From: Ruegeria pomeroyi
Lineage (GTDB): Bacteria; Pseudomonadota; Alphaproteobacteria; Rhodobacterales; Rhodobacteraceae
Assembly (NCBI RefSeq): GCF_021405525.1
Contig: NZ_JAGQAG010000001.1
Location: 992,001-1,056,000 of the forward strand
Direction: 5' to 3'
Length of the DNA stretch: 64,000 nucleotides
The notes beneath the pieces are model-generated. The model had not been told where the DNA came from. It saw only the letters and a program-made list of their open reading frames with translations, and did no database searches. The position numbers and the translations under genes were made by a program. Of the stretch, positions 44,280 through 53,793 are shown one piece after another (the stretch's first letter is position 1; every line of letters starts with the position of its first letter).

Positions 44280-45695
44280 ATGACCCTTTCCCAGTTTCGC
44301 CAAGTGATCGAAGGTGATGCCCGTGCCGGACGCCTGGCCGACGGGCTGATCGGAGAAGGGGTGATGATCCCCGGCCTCAACGGGGACGTGCCGTTGGTCT
44401 ATGCCGATTACGTCGCCTCGGGCCGGGCGCTGCGGCAGGTAGAGCGGTATGTGGCCGAACATGTCCTGCCGTTCTATGCCAACAGCCATACCGAGGCGTC
44501 TTTTTGCGGATCGTACATCACTCGTCTGCGCAGGGAGGCGCGAGACGAGATCGGCCGGTGTGTCGGCGCCACGGAAGACGACGCGGTGATTTTTGCCGGG
44601 TCGGGTGCCACTGCCGGATTGAACCGGCTGGTCAGCCTGTTTGGGATTGGGGAGGCTGACCGGCCGGTTGTCTTTATCGGACCCTATGAACATCACTCCA
44701 ATATCCTGCCCTGGCGGGAAAGCGGCGCCAAGGTGGTCGAGATCGCCGAAGCGCCTGAGGGCGGGCCGGATCTGGCAGAGCTGGACGCGGCGCTGCGTGC
44801 ACACGCGGGCAGCGACCTGATGATCGGCGCCTTTTCGGCGGCCTCGAACGTGACCGGCATCATCACCGGCACCGTGCCCGTGACCCGGTTGCTCAAGGCG
44901 CATGGGGCGCTGTCGGTCTGGGATTATGCGGGCGGTGGGCCCTATCTGCCCATCGACATGGGCGAGGGCGGGCTGCGCAAGGATGCCATCGTGGTCTCGC
45001 CGCACAAGTTTCCCGGCGGCCCCGGTGCCTCGGGCGTTCTGGTGGTCAATCGCGGCGCGGTGCGGCGCGACGTGCCGACCTGGCCTGGTGGCGGCACGGT
45101 CAGCTTCGTCTCGCCCTGGGGGCATGATTACAGCCCCGACCTGGCCGCGCGCGAAGAGGCGGGCACGCCCAACGTGATCGGCGATATCCGCGCCGCGCTG
45201 GCCTTTGTCGTCAAGGACGCGGTGGGCGCGGACGAGATCGCCCGGCGCGAGGCGCTTTATAACACCATGGCGCTGGAGGGATGGGCCGACAATCCGCATC
45301 TGATGCTGCTGGGTACCGACAAGGGTCACCGGCTGCCCTTCTTCTCGTTCCAGGTGCGCGACGACGCTGGCCGTCCGGTGCATCAGCAGTTGTTCACCCG
45401 GATGCTGAGCGACGTGCATGGCATCCAGGCGCGTGGCGGCTGTGCCTGTGCCGGTCCTTACGGCCACCGGCTGCTGGGGATCGACCGGGCCACCTCCGAG
45501 GCGCTGCATGCCGATCTGGCCGCCGGGCGCGAGATGCACAAGCCCGGCTGGGTGCGGCTCAACTTCTCTTACCTGATGGACGAGGCGACAGTGCGCTTCA
45601 TCATCGGCGCGGTGAATGACTTGTCACGGCGGACCGGAGACTATGTGCCGCTCTATCAGGGGGATCCTGCCACCGCGCGCTTCAAGGCCGCATGA
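44280..45695 (+). CDS. Class V aminotransferase-fold PLP enzyme (cysteine desulfurase/selenocysteine lyase-like)
   Basis: A 471-residue PLP enzyme. It shows VYADYVASGRALRQVE near the N-terminus, FAGSGATAGLNRLVSLFG, FIGPYEHHSNILPWRESG with the conserved His, VWDYAGGGPYLPIDMG, and the PLP Lys in VVSPHKFPGGPGASGVL. A late GGCACAGPYG loop holds Cys where desulfurases have the mobile catalytic Cys. It differs from IscS/SufS by a C-terminal extension of ~60 residues. No Fe-S assembly genes are near; the adjacent Lrp regulator suggests an amino-acid substrate, for instance a lyase in catabolism. Confidence 0.88.
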   Translation: MTLSQFRQVIEGDARAGRLADGLIGEGVMIPGLNGDVPLVYADYVASGRALRQVERYVAEHVLPFYANSHTEASFCGSYITRLRREARDEIGRCVGATEDDAVIFAGSGATAGLNRLVSLFGIGEADRPVVFIGPYEHHSNILPWRESGAKVVEIAEAPEGGPDLAELDAALRAHAGSDLMIGAFSAASNVTGIITGTVPVTRLLKAHGALSVWDYAGGGPYLPIDMGEGGLRKDAIVVSPHKFPGGPGASGVLVVNRGAVRRDVPTWPGGGTVSFVSPWGHDYSPDLAAREEAGTPNVIGDIRAALAFVVKDAVGADEIARREALYNTMALEGWADNPHLMLLGTDKGHRLPFFSFQVRDDAGRPVHQQLFTRMLSDVHGIQARGGCACAGPYGHRLLGIDRATSEALHADLAAGREMHKPGWVRLNFSYLMDEATVRFIIGAVNDLSRRTGDYVPLYQGDPATARFKAA

Positions 45696-45761
45696 GGGAA
45701 TTGCGTCTTTTCTCAGCCGAATGAGACCGGTATGAGGGGCTAATCTTCAGGAGCGCCCCGC

Positions 45762-46847
45762 ATGAACCAGTTCACCCCGCAGCCCGGCATCATGGACATC
45801 GCCCTTTACCAGGGGGGCAAGGCCCATGTGGACGGCGTGGCCAATGTGATCAAGCTCAGCTCGAACGAGAACCCGCTGGGCGCCAGCCCGGCGGCGGTCG
45901 AGGCGATCCGGGCCACCGCGGCGCAGGCGCATCGCTATCCCAGCACCGACCATGCCGAACTGCGCGCCGCCATCGGCGCGGTGCACGGGCTGGACCCCGA
46001 CCGCATCATCTGCGGTGTCGGCAGCGACGAGGTGCTGCAATTCGTGGCCCAGGCCTATACCGGCCCGGGGGACGAGGTGATCTATACCGAGCACGGGTTC
46101 TCGATGTACCCGATCCTGGCGCGGATGGCGGGGGCGACCCCGGTTCAGGTGCCCGAGCGTCAGCGCGTTGTCGATGTCGATGCGATCCTGGCCGCCGTCA
46201 ATGATCGCACGCGGCTGGTGTTTCTGGCCAATCCGGCCAACCCCACCGGCACCATGATTTCCGAGGCCGAAGTGACCCGGCTGGCCGACGGTCTGCCGGG
46301 CAATGTGCTGCTGGTTCTCGACGGGGCCTATGCCGAATTTGTCGAGGGGTTCGATGGTGGTGCCGCGCTGGTTTCGGCCCGCGACAATGTCATCATGACG
46401 CGCACGTTCTCCAAGATTTACGGGCTGGGCGGGCTGCGGATCGGCTGGGGTTACGCGCCGCGCGAAATCATCGACGTGCTGAACCGTATCCGTCAGCCCT
46501 TCAACCTGTCGACCATGCAGCTGGCTGCGGCCGAGGCGGCGGTGCGCGATCAGGACTGGGTGATCCGTTGCCGCGAGGCAAACACCACCTGGCGGGGCTG
46601 GCTGGCCGCGCGGCTGGCTGAACTGGGCGTGCCCTCGGACGTGTCCTGCGCCAATTTCATCCTGGCCCGTTTCGCCGATCAGGGTGAGGCCGAGGCTTGC
46701 GACCTGTTCCTGCAATCGCGCGGCCTGATCGTGCGCCGGGTGGCGGGGTACAACCTGCCGCAGGCGCTCAGGATCACCGTGGGCGATGAGGCCGGATGCC
46801 GTGCCGTCGTCGATGCCGTGCGCGCCTTCAAGGAGGGTCGCGCATGA
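45762..46847 (+). CDS. hisC: Histidinol-phosphate aminotransferase
   Basis: A PLP aminotransferase acting on histidinol phosphate in histidine synthesis, and in many bacteria also on aromatic 2-oxo acids. The 361 residues have [28 protein letters not shown], and the PLP Lys in [17 protein letters not shown]. It is followed by tyrC with a four-base overlap; this pairing suggests it also transaminates prephenate or hydroxyphenylpyruvate in tyrosine and phenylalanine synthesis (inference from context). Confidence 0.93.
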   Translation: MNQFTPQPGIMDIALYQGGKAHVDGVANVIKLSSNENPLGASPAAVEAIRATAAQAHRYPSTDHAELRAAIGAVHGLDPDRIICGVGSDEVLQFVAQAYTGPGDEVIYTEHGFSMYPILARMAGATPVQVPERQRVVDVDAILAAVNDRTRLVFLANPANPTGTMISEAEVTRLADGLPGNVLLVLDGAYAEFVEGFDGGAALVSARDNVIMTRTFSKIYGLGGLRIGWGYAPREIIDVLNRIRQPFNLSTMQLAAAEAAVRDQDWVIRCREANTTWRGWLAARLAELGVPSDVSCANFILARFADQGEAEACDLFLQSRGLIVRRVAGYNLPQALRITVGDEAGCRAVVDAVRAFKEGRA

Positions 46848-47767
46848 GCCCGGTCTATGACCGCGTCGCCCTGATCGGTCTGGGCCTCATTGCCTCGTCC
46901 ATGTTCTGGGCGATCAAGCGCGCCGGGCTGGCGGGCGAGGTGACGGGCTATGCGCGCTCCGAGGCGACGCGGGACACCGCGCGCCGGATCGGTCTGTGCG
47001 ATCGGGTCTGCGACAGCGCCGCCGAAGCGGCCGAGGGGGCCGATCTGGTGGTGCTCTGCGTGCCGGTGGGCGCGATGGGGCAGGTGGCGGCGGAAATCGG
47101 CCCGGTGCTGAAACCGGGCGCCACGGTGTCCGATGTCGGCTCGGTCAAGCGCGCGGTGATCGATGCGGTGGGGCCGCATATTCCCGAAGAGGTGCATTTC
47201 ATCCCGGCTCACCCGCTGGCCGGGACCGAGCATTCGGGGCCGCAATCGGGCTTTGCCGAGCTTTACGACAATCGCTGGTGCCTGCTGGTGCCGACCGAGG
47301 GCAGCGACCCGCAGGCGGTGGCGCGGTTGCGCGCGCTGTGGGAGGGCATGGGCGCCAATGTCGAAGAGATGGAGGCCGATCATCACGATCTGGTGCTGGC
47401 GGTGACCAGCCATGTGCCCCATGCCATTGCCTATACGATGGTGGGGGTGGCCGACCATCTGCGGCGGGTGACCGAAAGCGAGGTCATCAAGTATTCGGCG
47501 GCGGGGTTTCGCGACTTTACCCGCATCGCCGCATCGGACCCGACCATGTGGCGCGACGTGTTCCTGAACAATCGCGAGGCGACGCTGGATATCCTGGGCC
47601 GCTTCACCGAGGAACTGTTCATGCTGCAACGCGCCATCCGGATGGGCGACGAGACCTATCTGTTCGACTATTTCACCCGGACACGGGCGATCCGCCGGGG
47701 CATCATCGAGGCGGGGCAGGACACTGACGCCCCCGATTTCGGACGCGTCAAGGGCAAGCCCACATGA
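46844..47767 (+). CDS. tyrC: Prephenate/arogenate (cyclohexadienyl) dehydrogenase
   Basis: NAD(P)-dependent oxidative decarboxylation of prephenate or arogenate toward tyrosine. The 307 residues have the Rossmann motif [39 protein letters not shown], and [11 protein letters not shown] with the catalytic His, followed by a helical dimer domain. No ACT domain is present, as usual for TyrC. The ATG overlaps the hisC stop. The next gene begins in its own stop region by four bases. Confidence 0.93.
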   Translation: MSPVYDRVALIGLGLIASSMFWAIKRAGLAGEVTGYARSEATRDTARRIGLCDRVCDSAAEAAEGADLVVLCVPVGAMGQVAAEIGPVLKPGATVSDVGSVKRAVIDAVGPHIPEEVHFIPAHPLAGTEHSGPQSGFAELYDNRWCLLVPTEGSDPQAVARLRALWEGMGANVEEMEADHHDLVLAVTSHVPHAIAYTMVGVADHLRRVTESEVIKYSAAGFRDFTRIAASDPTMWRDVFLNNREATLDILGRFTEELFMLQRAIRMGDETYLFDYFTRTRAIRRGIIEAGQDTDAPDFGRVKGKPT

Positions 47768-48624
47768 CCGGGCGCGGGCATATCCTCGCGGCTCTGGCTC
47801 TGACGCTCTGGGCACTGCCGCTTGCGGCCAATGCGCCGGACCGCTCGTTGCGGCCGGTGCCCCGCGCGGTTGCTGCCGATCCGGTGGTTCAGGCCGCCAT
47901 CGCTGTGGCGACAGAGGAGGCCGCCGCCTCGGTTGCTGTGACCCGGATGCGCCCGAACCTGCGCCCGCCCTCGGAACAGGAGATATTGGCCGCCGCCACG
48001 CCACCCCGACCAGACGCGCCCGGCCTCGACCTGTCGCCACGGCCCGAGCTGCGCCCGAAAGAGGTGGAAGAGCGCGCGCTGTTTGGCCGCAAGAAGCGGA
48101 TGAAGGGTGCGGTCTGCGGAAACCCGGATATTCAGGGCAGTGCAGCAGGCCGGGTTCCGGGCAAGATCAAGGGTTGCGGTATCAAGGACGCGGTGCGTGT
48201 CACCTCGGTCTCGGGCGTGCGGCTCAGCACGCCGGCGGTGATGGAATGCGGCACGGCAGAGGCGTTGAATCACTGGGTCGCGCGCAGCGTCAAACCCACC
48301 TTTCGCCGTCGCGGTCCTGTGGTCGAGCTTCAGGTCGCGGCGCATTACGCCTGCCGCACTCGCAACAACCAGCGCGGCGCCAAGATCTCGGAACATGGCA
48401 AGGGCCGCGCGATCGACATCTCGGCCTTTGTGATGAATGACGGCGAGCGGATCACCGTTCTCGAAGGCTGGAAACGCGGCGCCAAGCGCAAGATGCTGCG
48501 GCAGGTTTGGAAAGAGGCCTGCGGCCCGTTCGGCACCGTGCTGGGGCCAGAGGCGGACCGCTATCACAAGGACCATCTGCATCTGGACACCGCCCGCCAC
48601 CGGGGCGGCCCCTATTGCCGCTGA
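47764..48624 (+). CDS. Extensin-like C-terminal domain exported protein
   Basis: A 286-residue periplasmic protein with an N-terminal signal (HILAALALTLWALPLAANA), a Pro/Arg-rich linker to about residue 115, and a C-terminal extensin-like domain: CGTAEALNHWVARSVKP, VQVAAHYACRTRN-like, and EHGKGRAIDISAF with YHKDHLHLD. The His and Asp pattern resembles the M15/DacB-like peptidase fold, so cell-wall hydrolysis or binding is likely. It overlaps tyrC by four bases. Roseobacter relatives often keep it behind tyrC. Confidence 0.82.
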   Translation: MTGRGHILAALALTLWALPLAANAPDRSLRPVPRAVAADPVVQAAIAVATEEAAASVAVTRMRPNLRPPSEQEILAAATPPRPDAPGLDLSPRPELRPKEVEERALFGRKKRMKGAVCGNPDIQGSAAGRVPGKIKGCGIKDAVRVTSVSGVRLSTPAVMECGTAEALNHWVARSVKPTFRRRGPVVELQVAAHYACRTRNNQRGAKISEHGKGRAIDISAFVMNDGERITVLEGWKRGAKRKMLRQVWKEACGPFGTVLGPEADRYHKDHLHLDTARHRGGPYCR

Positions 48625-48636
48625 CGCCTTTGTGTC

Positions 48637-49638
48637 CTAGCGCAGGATGATGCGCGGCGCCGGACCCAGCGGGATCGGCCCCAGGGTCACAAAGCCACGG
48701 CGAAAGCCCAGTTCCACATCCAGCGCGTCCGGGTTTCCGCCCAGCCCCGCCAGCATGGTCAGCACCCGGCTCAGCGGCTCGGCGGCCTGCTGGGACAGGG
48801 CGCCCGCCTGCTGTGCCATCGCCACCATCTCGCGCCAGTTCTCGGCCTTCAGCGCCACCGATCCGGTGGGGATGCCGTATTCGTCGACGCTGACCTTGCC
48901 GGCGGCAAAGAGGCGCAATTCGCCCCAGGCGGCCTCGGCCAGAGAAAGGTTGATCTCGACCGGCTGCGGGCGGCGCTCCTCCAGCGCGGCGCGGTCCCAG
49001 GGGCGGTCGAAGGTCACCGCCATCGAGATCTCGGCCCGTTCGAAACTGCGCGGCAGCCCCTCGGCCCCGCCCATGGCGCGGCGCAGGTCGCGACCCGGTG
49101 CCAGATCGCTGAGTTCGGCGTGCAGCACATAGGCCTCGGGTTGATCCTGTTGCGTCATCGACAGGGTCAGTGCGTCGGCATCGGCCAGAACCTCGCCATC
49201 GCGAGTGACCGACCATTCGCCCGCGCTCAGCCCCATGCCGCGCAGTTCCAGCGCCACTCCCGGCGCCAGATCCAGATCGGCGCGCATCGCCTCGGCCTCG
49301 ATCACCAGGGTCCGGTCGAAATAGGACAGCCGCTGTGGTGTGTCGGGGAACAGCAGGCTTTGCCGTCCGGGCCAGATCGCCGGGCTTTGCAATACCAGCC
49401 GATCAGCCCGCCAGGCGGTACCGGTGTCCGGATCGGCCAGCGCCGGAGCTTCGATTTCAATCCGGTGACGGATGGGAAAGCCCGACAGGCCGGTCTCGGT
49501 ATATTCGGCCTGCCAGCCGCGCGTGGCCTGCGTTTCGAACCAGCTCACGACAGAACCGCGCAGGCCGAACCCCGCAACCGCCCAATAGCCCGACCAGATC
49601 ACCGCCGCCAGCAGCGCCACCCGCACCAGGTTCAACAT
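48637..49638 (-). CDS. DUF2125 exported/anchored protein
   Basis: A 333-residue protein with an N-terminal helix (VRVALLAAVIWSGYWAVAGF) that could be an anchor or signal peptide, and a large mostly beta domain of the DUF2125 type with GLSGFPIRHRIEIEAP, LALELRGMGLSAG-like repeats and RGFVTLGPIPLGPAP at the end. Function unknown; the fold resembles AsmA-like lipid-transfer proteins (inference). The ATG at 49638 has an AAGGGG site. It is convergent with the extensin-like gene and divergent from the ChaC-like gene. Confidence 0.8.
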   Translation of the reverse strand: MLNLVRVALLAAVIWSGYWAVAGFGLRGSVVSWFETQATRGWQAEYTETGLSGFPIRHRIEIEAPALADPDTGTAWRADRLVLQSPAIWPGRQSLLFPDTPQRLSYFDRTLVIEAEAMRADLDLAPGVALELRGMGLSAGEWSVTRDGEVLADADALTLSMTQQDQPEAYVLHAELSDLAPGRDLRRAMGGAEGLPRSFERAEISMAVTFDRPWDRAALEERRPQPVEINLSLAEAAWGELRLFAAGKVSVDEYGIPTGSVALKAENWREMVAMAQQAGALSQQAAEPLSRVLTMLAGLGGNPDALDVELGFRRGFVTLGPIPLGPAPRIILR

Positions 49639-49703
49639 CGCCTGCCCCTTTTGTCTCTGCTCGTTTTCCTGTTTATAGGCCGAAACGGGCAAGGACCAGC
49701 GCG

Positions 49704-50234
49704 ATGACGATGTGGGTATTCGGATACGGATCTTTGATGTGGAACCCGGGTTTTCCGGTGGCGCGGCGCGAGTTGGCGACGCTGAACGGCTGGTCGCGCT
49801 CTTTCTGCATGAGTTCGATCCACCATCGCGGTACCGAGGAAAAACCGGGGCTGGTGCTGGCGCTTGACGCCGTGCACGACGCACAGTGCCGGGGCATCGC
49901 CTTTGCGGTCGAGCCGGGGCACGAGGCACGCACTCTGGACGAGCTGCGCGAACGCGAACTGATCTCCTCGGCCTATCTTGAGCGTGAGCTGGACGTGGCA
50001 CTGGATATCGGCGGCCTGGTGCGCGCGGTCACCTATGTCATCGACCCCGATCACGAGCAGTATTGCGGCGGCATGCCGCTGGAGCGGCAGGCCCAGATCA
50101 TCGCCACCGCGACCGGCGGGCGCGGCCCCAATACCGAGTATCTCTACAACACCGCGGCCCATCTGGCGGAAATCGGGCTCAATGATCCCGATCTCGACTG
50201 GCTTTCCGCCCGCGTGCGCGAGATTACCGCATAA
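49704..50234 (+). CDS. Gamma-glutamylcyclotransferase, ChaC-like
   Basis: Releases 5-oxoproline from glutathione or gamma-glutamyl compounds in the cytoplasm. The 176 residues have the family N-terminus VFGYGSLMWNPGF (the Y-G-S-L motif), GWSRSFCMSSIHHRGT, and a conserved catalytic Glu near LDELRERELIS. The ATG at 49704 has AAGGAC; an internal ATG two codons later is an alternative. It is 70 bases before the ExbB-like gene. Confidence 0.9.
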   Translation: MTMWVFGYGSLMWNPGFPVARRELATLNGWSRSFCMSSIHHRGTEEKPGLVLALDAVHDAQCRGIAFAVEPGHEARTLDELRERELISSAYLERELDVALDIGGLVRAVTYVIDPDHEQYCGGMPLERQAQIIATATGGRGPNTEYLYNTAAHLAEIGLNDPDLDWLSARVREITA

Positions 50235-50304
50235 ACCCTTGGCGTTGCGCCTCTCTTTTCGATAGGTTCGGGCCAGAGCAGTCAAGGGTTCAGGAACGCC
50301 GCGA

Positions 50305-51486
50305 ATGGCCCAGCCAGACCGAGAAGCGAGGCCGCAGTTCTCGCACCCGACCCGCCAGATCCTGATGATGCTGATCGTCATCGGCCTGTCGGGTTTTGGC
50401 GTCTTTGTCGCCATGCCGCGCGTTTTGCCGGTGTTTCAGGCCAACCCCTATCTGAACGGGTTCATCCTGCTGGTCTTCCTGATCGGTGTGCTGGCCTGTT
50501 TCTGGCAGGTGGTGCAGCTGATCGGGTCGGTCCGCTGGATCGAGGAGTTCGCCGCAGGGCATGAGCGCGAGGATACCAGACCGCCCTCGATGTTGGCGCC
50601 GCTGGCCTCGCTGTTGCGCTCGCGCGCGGCGCGGATGCAGATTTCGTCCAGCTCCACCCGCTCGATCCTCGACTCGGTGGCCGAGCGGATCGAGGAAGAG
50701 CGCGAGATCACCCGTTATATCACCAATGTGCTGATCTATCTGGGCCTTCTGGGCACGTTCTTTGGCCTTGCCACCACCATCCCGGCGGTGGTGGACACCA
50801 TCCGCAGCCTCAACCCGCAGGAGGGCGAAGAGGGGTTGGCCGTCTTCAACCGGCTGATGACCGGGCTTGAGGCGCAGCTGGGAGGCATGGGCACCGCCTT
50901 TGGTTCATCGCTGTTGGGTCTGGCCGGGTCGCTGATCGTTGGATTGCTGGAGCTGTTCACCGGCCACGGCCAGAACCGGTTCTACCGCGAACTCGAGGAA
51001 TGGCTGTCGACCATCACCCGGGTCGGGTTTTCCTCGGGCGAGGAGGGACACTCGGAAAGCGGCGCCATTGCCGGGGTGGTCGACACGATGGTCGAGCAGA
51101 TGGACGCGCTGCACGCCATGTTCGCAACCTCGGAAGAGGGCCGCGCCGAGGTCAGCGGCAAGCTGGGGGCACTGGTCGACACAATTGCCGAGATGAACCA
51201 GCGCCAGGCCGAGACCGAGGACGTAACTGCCGCGCTCGACCGGGTGGCGGCGGGGCAGGAGGCGCTGATCGACTTTCTGCGCGAACAGGGCGCCCATGAC
51301 GGGCTTGACGCCGAAAGCCGGATGCGGCTGCGCTCGATCGACGTGCAGATGTTGCGCATTCTCGAGGAGATTTCCGCCGGTCGGCAGGAAAGCATGGCCG
51401 AGCTGCGCAAGGATATCGAGCTGTTGGCCAAGGCGCTGTCGGTTCCGCGGCGTCCGCTGCGCGGCGTCGCCCGCGACGAGGGCTGA
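50305..51486 (+). CDS. MotA/TolQ/ExbB-like proton-channel protein with coiled-coil tail
   Basis: A 393-residue inner-membrane protein. Hydrophobic segments are near 19-38, 52-74, 138-162 (YLGLLGTFFGLATTIPAV, the MotA/TolQ channel motif) and 197-219 (GTAFGSSLLGLAGSLIVGLLEL). A long cytoplasmic helical tail (225-393) follows. It pairs with the next gene, a MotB/OmpA-like protein with a conserved channel Asp, three bases away. Together they would form a proton-driven stator anchored to peptidoglycan. They are not next to flagellar, tol, or tonB genes, so the driven machine is unknown. Confidence 0.88.
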   Translation: MAQPDREARPQFSHPTRQILMMLIVIGLSGFGVFVAMPRVLPVFQANPYLNGFILLVFLIGVLACFWQVVQLIGSVRWIEEFAAGHEREDTRPPSMLAPLASLLRSRAARMQISSSSTRSILDSVAERIEEEREITRYITNVLIYLGLLGTFFGLATTIPAVVDTIRSLNPQEGEEGLAVFNRLMTGLEAQLGGMGTAFGSSLLGLAGSLIVGLLELFTGHGQNRFYRELEEWLSTITRVGFSSGEEGHSESGAIAGVVDTMVEQMDALHAMFATSEEGRAEVSGKLGALVDTIAEMNQRQAETEDVTAALDRVAAGQEALIDFLREQGAHDGLDAESRMRLRSIDVQMLRILEEISAGRQESMAELRKDIELLAKALSVPRRPLRGVARDEG

Positions 51487-51489
51487 TCC

Positions 51490-53790
51490 ATGGCCCTGTC
51501 ACGCCGCACCGGACACAGGTTTCAGGGGTCGGTCTGGCCGGGGTTCGTGGATGCGATGACCGGCCTTCTGATGGTGCTGACCTTTGTGCTTACCATCTTC
51601 ATGGTGGTGCAGTTCGTACTGCGCGAGACCATTTCCGGGCAAGAGGACGAGCTGGACGCGCTGGCAGGCGAGGTTGGGCGGCTGGCGCAGGCGTTGGGGC
51701 TAGAGGAACGCACCAACAACCAGTTGCAGGCGCGTTTGGGCGCGCTCAATGCCACGCTCAACGATACCCAGGACGATCTGAGCCAGGCTCAGGCGCTGAT
51801 TGCCTCGCTGACGGTCGAACGTGACCGCAGCCGCGCCGCGCTGGACGAGGCCGCGACCCGGATTACCGCCTTCGAGGCGCAGGTCGCCGCGCTGTTGGCT
51901 GATCGCGACCGGGCGCTGGGCGATGTGGCGGCGCTCGAGGCCGAGCGGGGCCGGCTGCTTACCGAACAGGAGGCGTTGAACCTGGCACTGGCACAGGCTC
52001 GCGACGAGATTGACGACCGGACCGAGGCGGCAAGGCTGGCCGCCGCCCGGCGCGAGGCGCTGGAGGCGATGATTGCCGATCTGCGCCGCTCGGGCGAAGA
52101 GAACGCCGCGCAGATCAGCACGCTGGAACAGCAGTTGAGCGAGGAAGAGGCTGCCCGCCTGGCCGAGGCCGCCGCCGCTCAGGCGCTGCGCGAGAAGCTT
52201 GAAAACGCCGATGCGGAATTGACCGCGATGACTCTGGCATTGGAGGCGCAGCGCCGCGAGGCCGAGGATACACTGACCCTGCTGGCGGCGGCGGATGCGG
52301 CGCGTGAGCAACTGAATGCGAAACTGGCCGAGGCGCTGGACCAGATCGAGGCGGCCCGCGCCCAGGCGCGCGAACGCGACGAACTGGCCGAGCGTCTGAC
52401 CCGGGTGCTGGGCCAGATGGAGGTGGCCCGGTCCGAGGATGCCGCGCGCGTCAGCGCGCTTGAGGCCGAGCTGGACCGGATCCGCGCCGAAGGCGGCGAG
52501 ACCCGTGCTGCTCTGGCCGAAGCGCGCGCCCATGCGGAAGAAACACGAAGCGCGCTTGAAGCGGCGCTGGCCCAGCAGCGCGCGGCCACCGTGGCGACCC
52601 GTTCGCAATACCAGGACGAGCTTGACCGGCTGCAATCCGAACATGCCGCCGCCCGCGCGGCGCTTGAGGCGGAACTGGCCAAGGCCCGCGCCGAGGCCGA
52701 CACCACTCGCACCGATCTGGAGGAACGTCTGGCGCGTGACGAGGCCGAGGCGGCCAGCATCCAGGCCGGGCTGGAGGCCGAGCTGGCTCAGGCGCGCGCC
52801 GATCTGACCGCCGCGCGTACCGCCGCCGATTCCACCGCCGAAGATCGCACCTCGGTCGAGGCGCGGCTGCTGATGGCGCTGGAGTCGCTTGAGCGTGCGC
52901 AGGCCGCCGCCTCGGATAACGAGGTGTTGCAGCGGCGTCTGCTGGCGGCGCTCGACGCGCAAACCGAGGCGGAAAGCAGTGCCGCCCGCCAGCGCAGCCT
53001 GGCCGAGGAGCGTGCAACGTTGCTGGCGCAGGCGCGGGCCGCTCTGAGCGAGGAACAGGCGGTGTCGACCGAGGCGCAGCGCCAGACCGCGCTGTTGAAC
53101 CAGCAGGTCGCAGCCCTGCGCAACCAGCTGGGCAGCCTTCAGGCGTTGCTGGACGATTACAAGGCCCGCAACGCCTCTGCCGAAGTACAGTTGCAAAGCC
53201 TGGGTCAGGACCTGAACGCCGCGCTGGCCCGTGCCGCCTCCGAGGAGCGCAAGCGCCGCCTGCTGGAAGAGGCCGAGCGCAAGCGGTTGGAGGAAGAGGC
53301 CCGTGTGCTGGCCGAGCAGGCCAAGGATCTGGAGCGCTATCGCTCGGAATTCTTCGGGCGGCTGCGCGATGTGCTGGGCAATCAGGAAGGCGTGCGGATC
53401 GAGGGCGACCGCTTCGTGTTCTCCTCCGAGGTGCTGTTCGATCCGGGCAGCGCCGATCTGTCGCCCGAGGGTCAGTTCGAGATCGCCAAGGTGGCGCGGA
53501 TCCTGCGCGCGATTGCCGCCGATATCCCGCCCGAAATCAATTGGGTGATCCGGGTCGATGGACATACCGACAACGTGCCGCTGCTGGGCACCGGCAAATA
53601 TGCCGATAACTGGGAGCTGAGCCAGGGCAGGGCGCTGTCGGTGGTGCGCTACATGGTCGACGCGCTGGGCCTGCCACCTGACCGGCTCTCGGCTAACGGG
53701 TTTGGTGAATACCAGCCCGTCAATTCGGCCGACACCGACCAAGCGCGCGCGCAGAACCGGCGGATCGAATTGAAACTGACCGAGAAGTAG
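51490..53790 (+). CDS. MotB/OmpA-like peptidoglycan-binding protein with very long coiled coil
   Basis: A 766-residue protein. One N-terminal membrane helix (about 18-45, FVDAMTGLLMVLTFVLTIF) contains Asp21, the expected proton-carrying residue of MotB-type subunits. Residues ~45-600 are an almost unbroken Ala/Glu/Arg/Leu-rich coiled coil. The C-terminal OmpA domain (~620-766) has [46 protein letters not shown] and QARAQNRRIELKL, typical of peptidoglycan binding. If extended the coiled coil would be about 80 nm, far longer than the periplasm, so it must fold back or lie along the wall. Confidence 0.88.
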   Translation: MALSRRTGHRFQGSVWPGFVDAMTGLLMVLTFVLTIFMVVQFVLRETISGQEDELDALAGEVGRLAQALGLEERTNNQLQARLGALNATLNDTQDDLSQAQALIASLTVERDRSRAALDEAATRITAFEAQVAALLADRDRALGDVAALEAERGRLLTEQEALNLALAQARDEIDDRTEAARLAAARREALEAMIADLRRSGEENAAQISTLEQQLSEEEAARLAEAAAAQALREKLENADAELTAMTLALEAQRREAEDTLTLLAAADAAREQLNAKLAEALDQIEAARAQARERDELAERLTRVLGQMEVARSEDAARVSALEAELDRIRAEGGETRAALAEARAHAEETRSALEAALAQQRAATVATRSQYQDELDRLQSEHAAARAALEAELAKARAEADTTRTDLEERLARDEAEAASIQAGLEAELAQARADLTAARTAADSTAEDRTSVEARLLMALESLERAQAAASDNEVLQRRLLAALDAQTEAESSAARQRSLAEERATLLAQARAALSEEQAVSTEAQRQTALLNQQVAALRNQLGSLQALLDDYKARNASAEVQLQSLGQDLNAALARAASEERKRRLLEEAERKRLEEEARVLAEQAKDLERYRSEFFGRLRDVLGNQEGVRIEGDRFVFSSEVLFDPGSADLSPEGQFEIAKVARILRAIAADIPPEINWVIRVDGHTDNVPLLGTGKYADNWELSQGRALSVVRYMVDALGLPPDRLSANGFGEYQPVNSADTDQARAQNRRIELKLTEK

Positions 53791-53793
53791 CGC

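Noticed and set aside
51700-53742. A 680-codon minus-strand open frame
   Set aside because: Antisense to the coiled-coil OmpA-like gene; the repeated Ala/Leu/Gln pattern merely mirrors the coiled-coil codons.
50305-53790. Zorya anti-phage system
   Set aside because: The two proteins resemble ZorA and ZorB in outline, but no ZorC, ZorD or ZorE gene is next to them and the setting is core chromosome.
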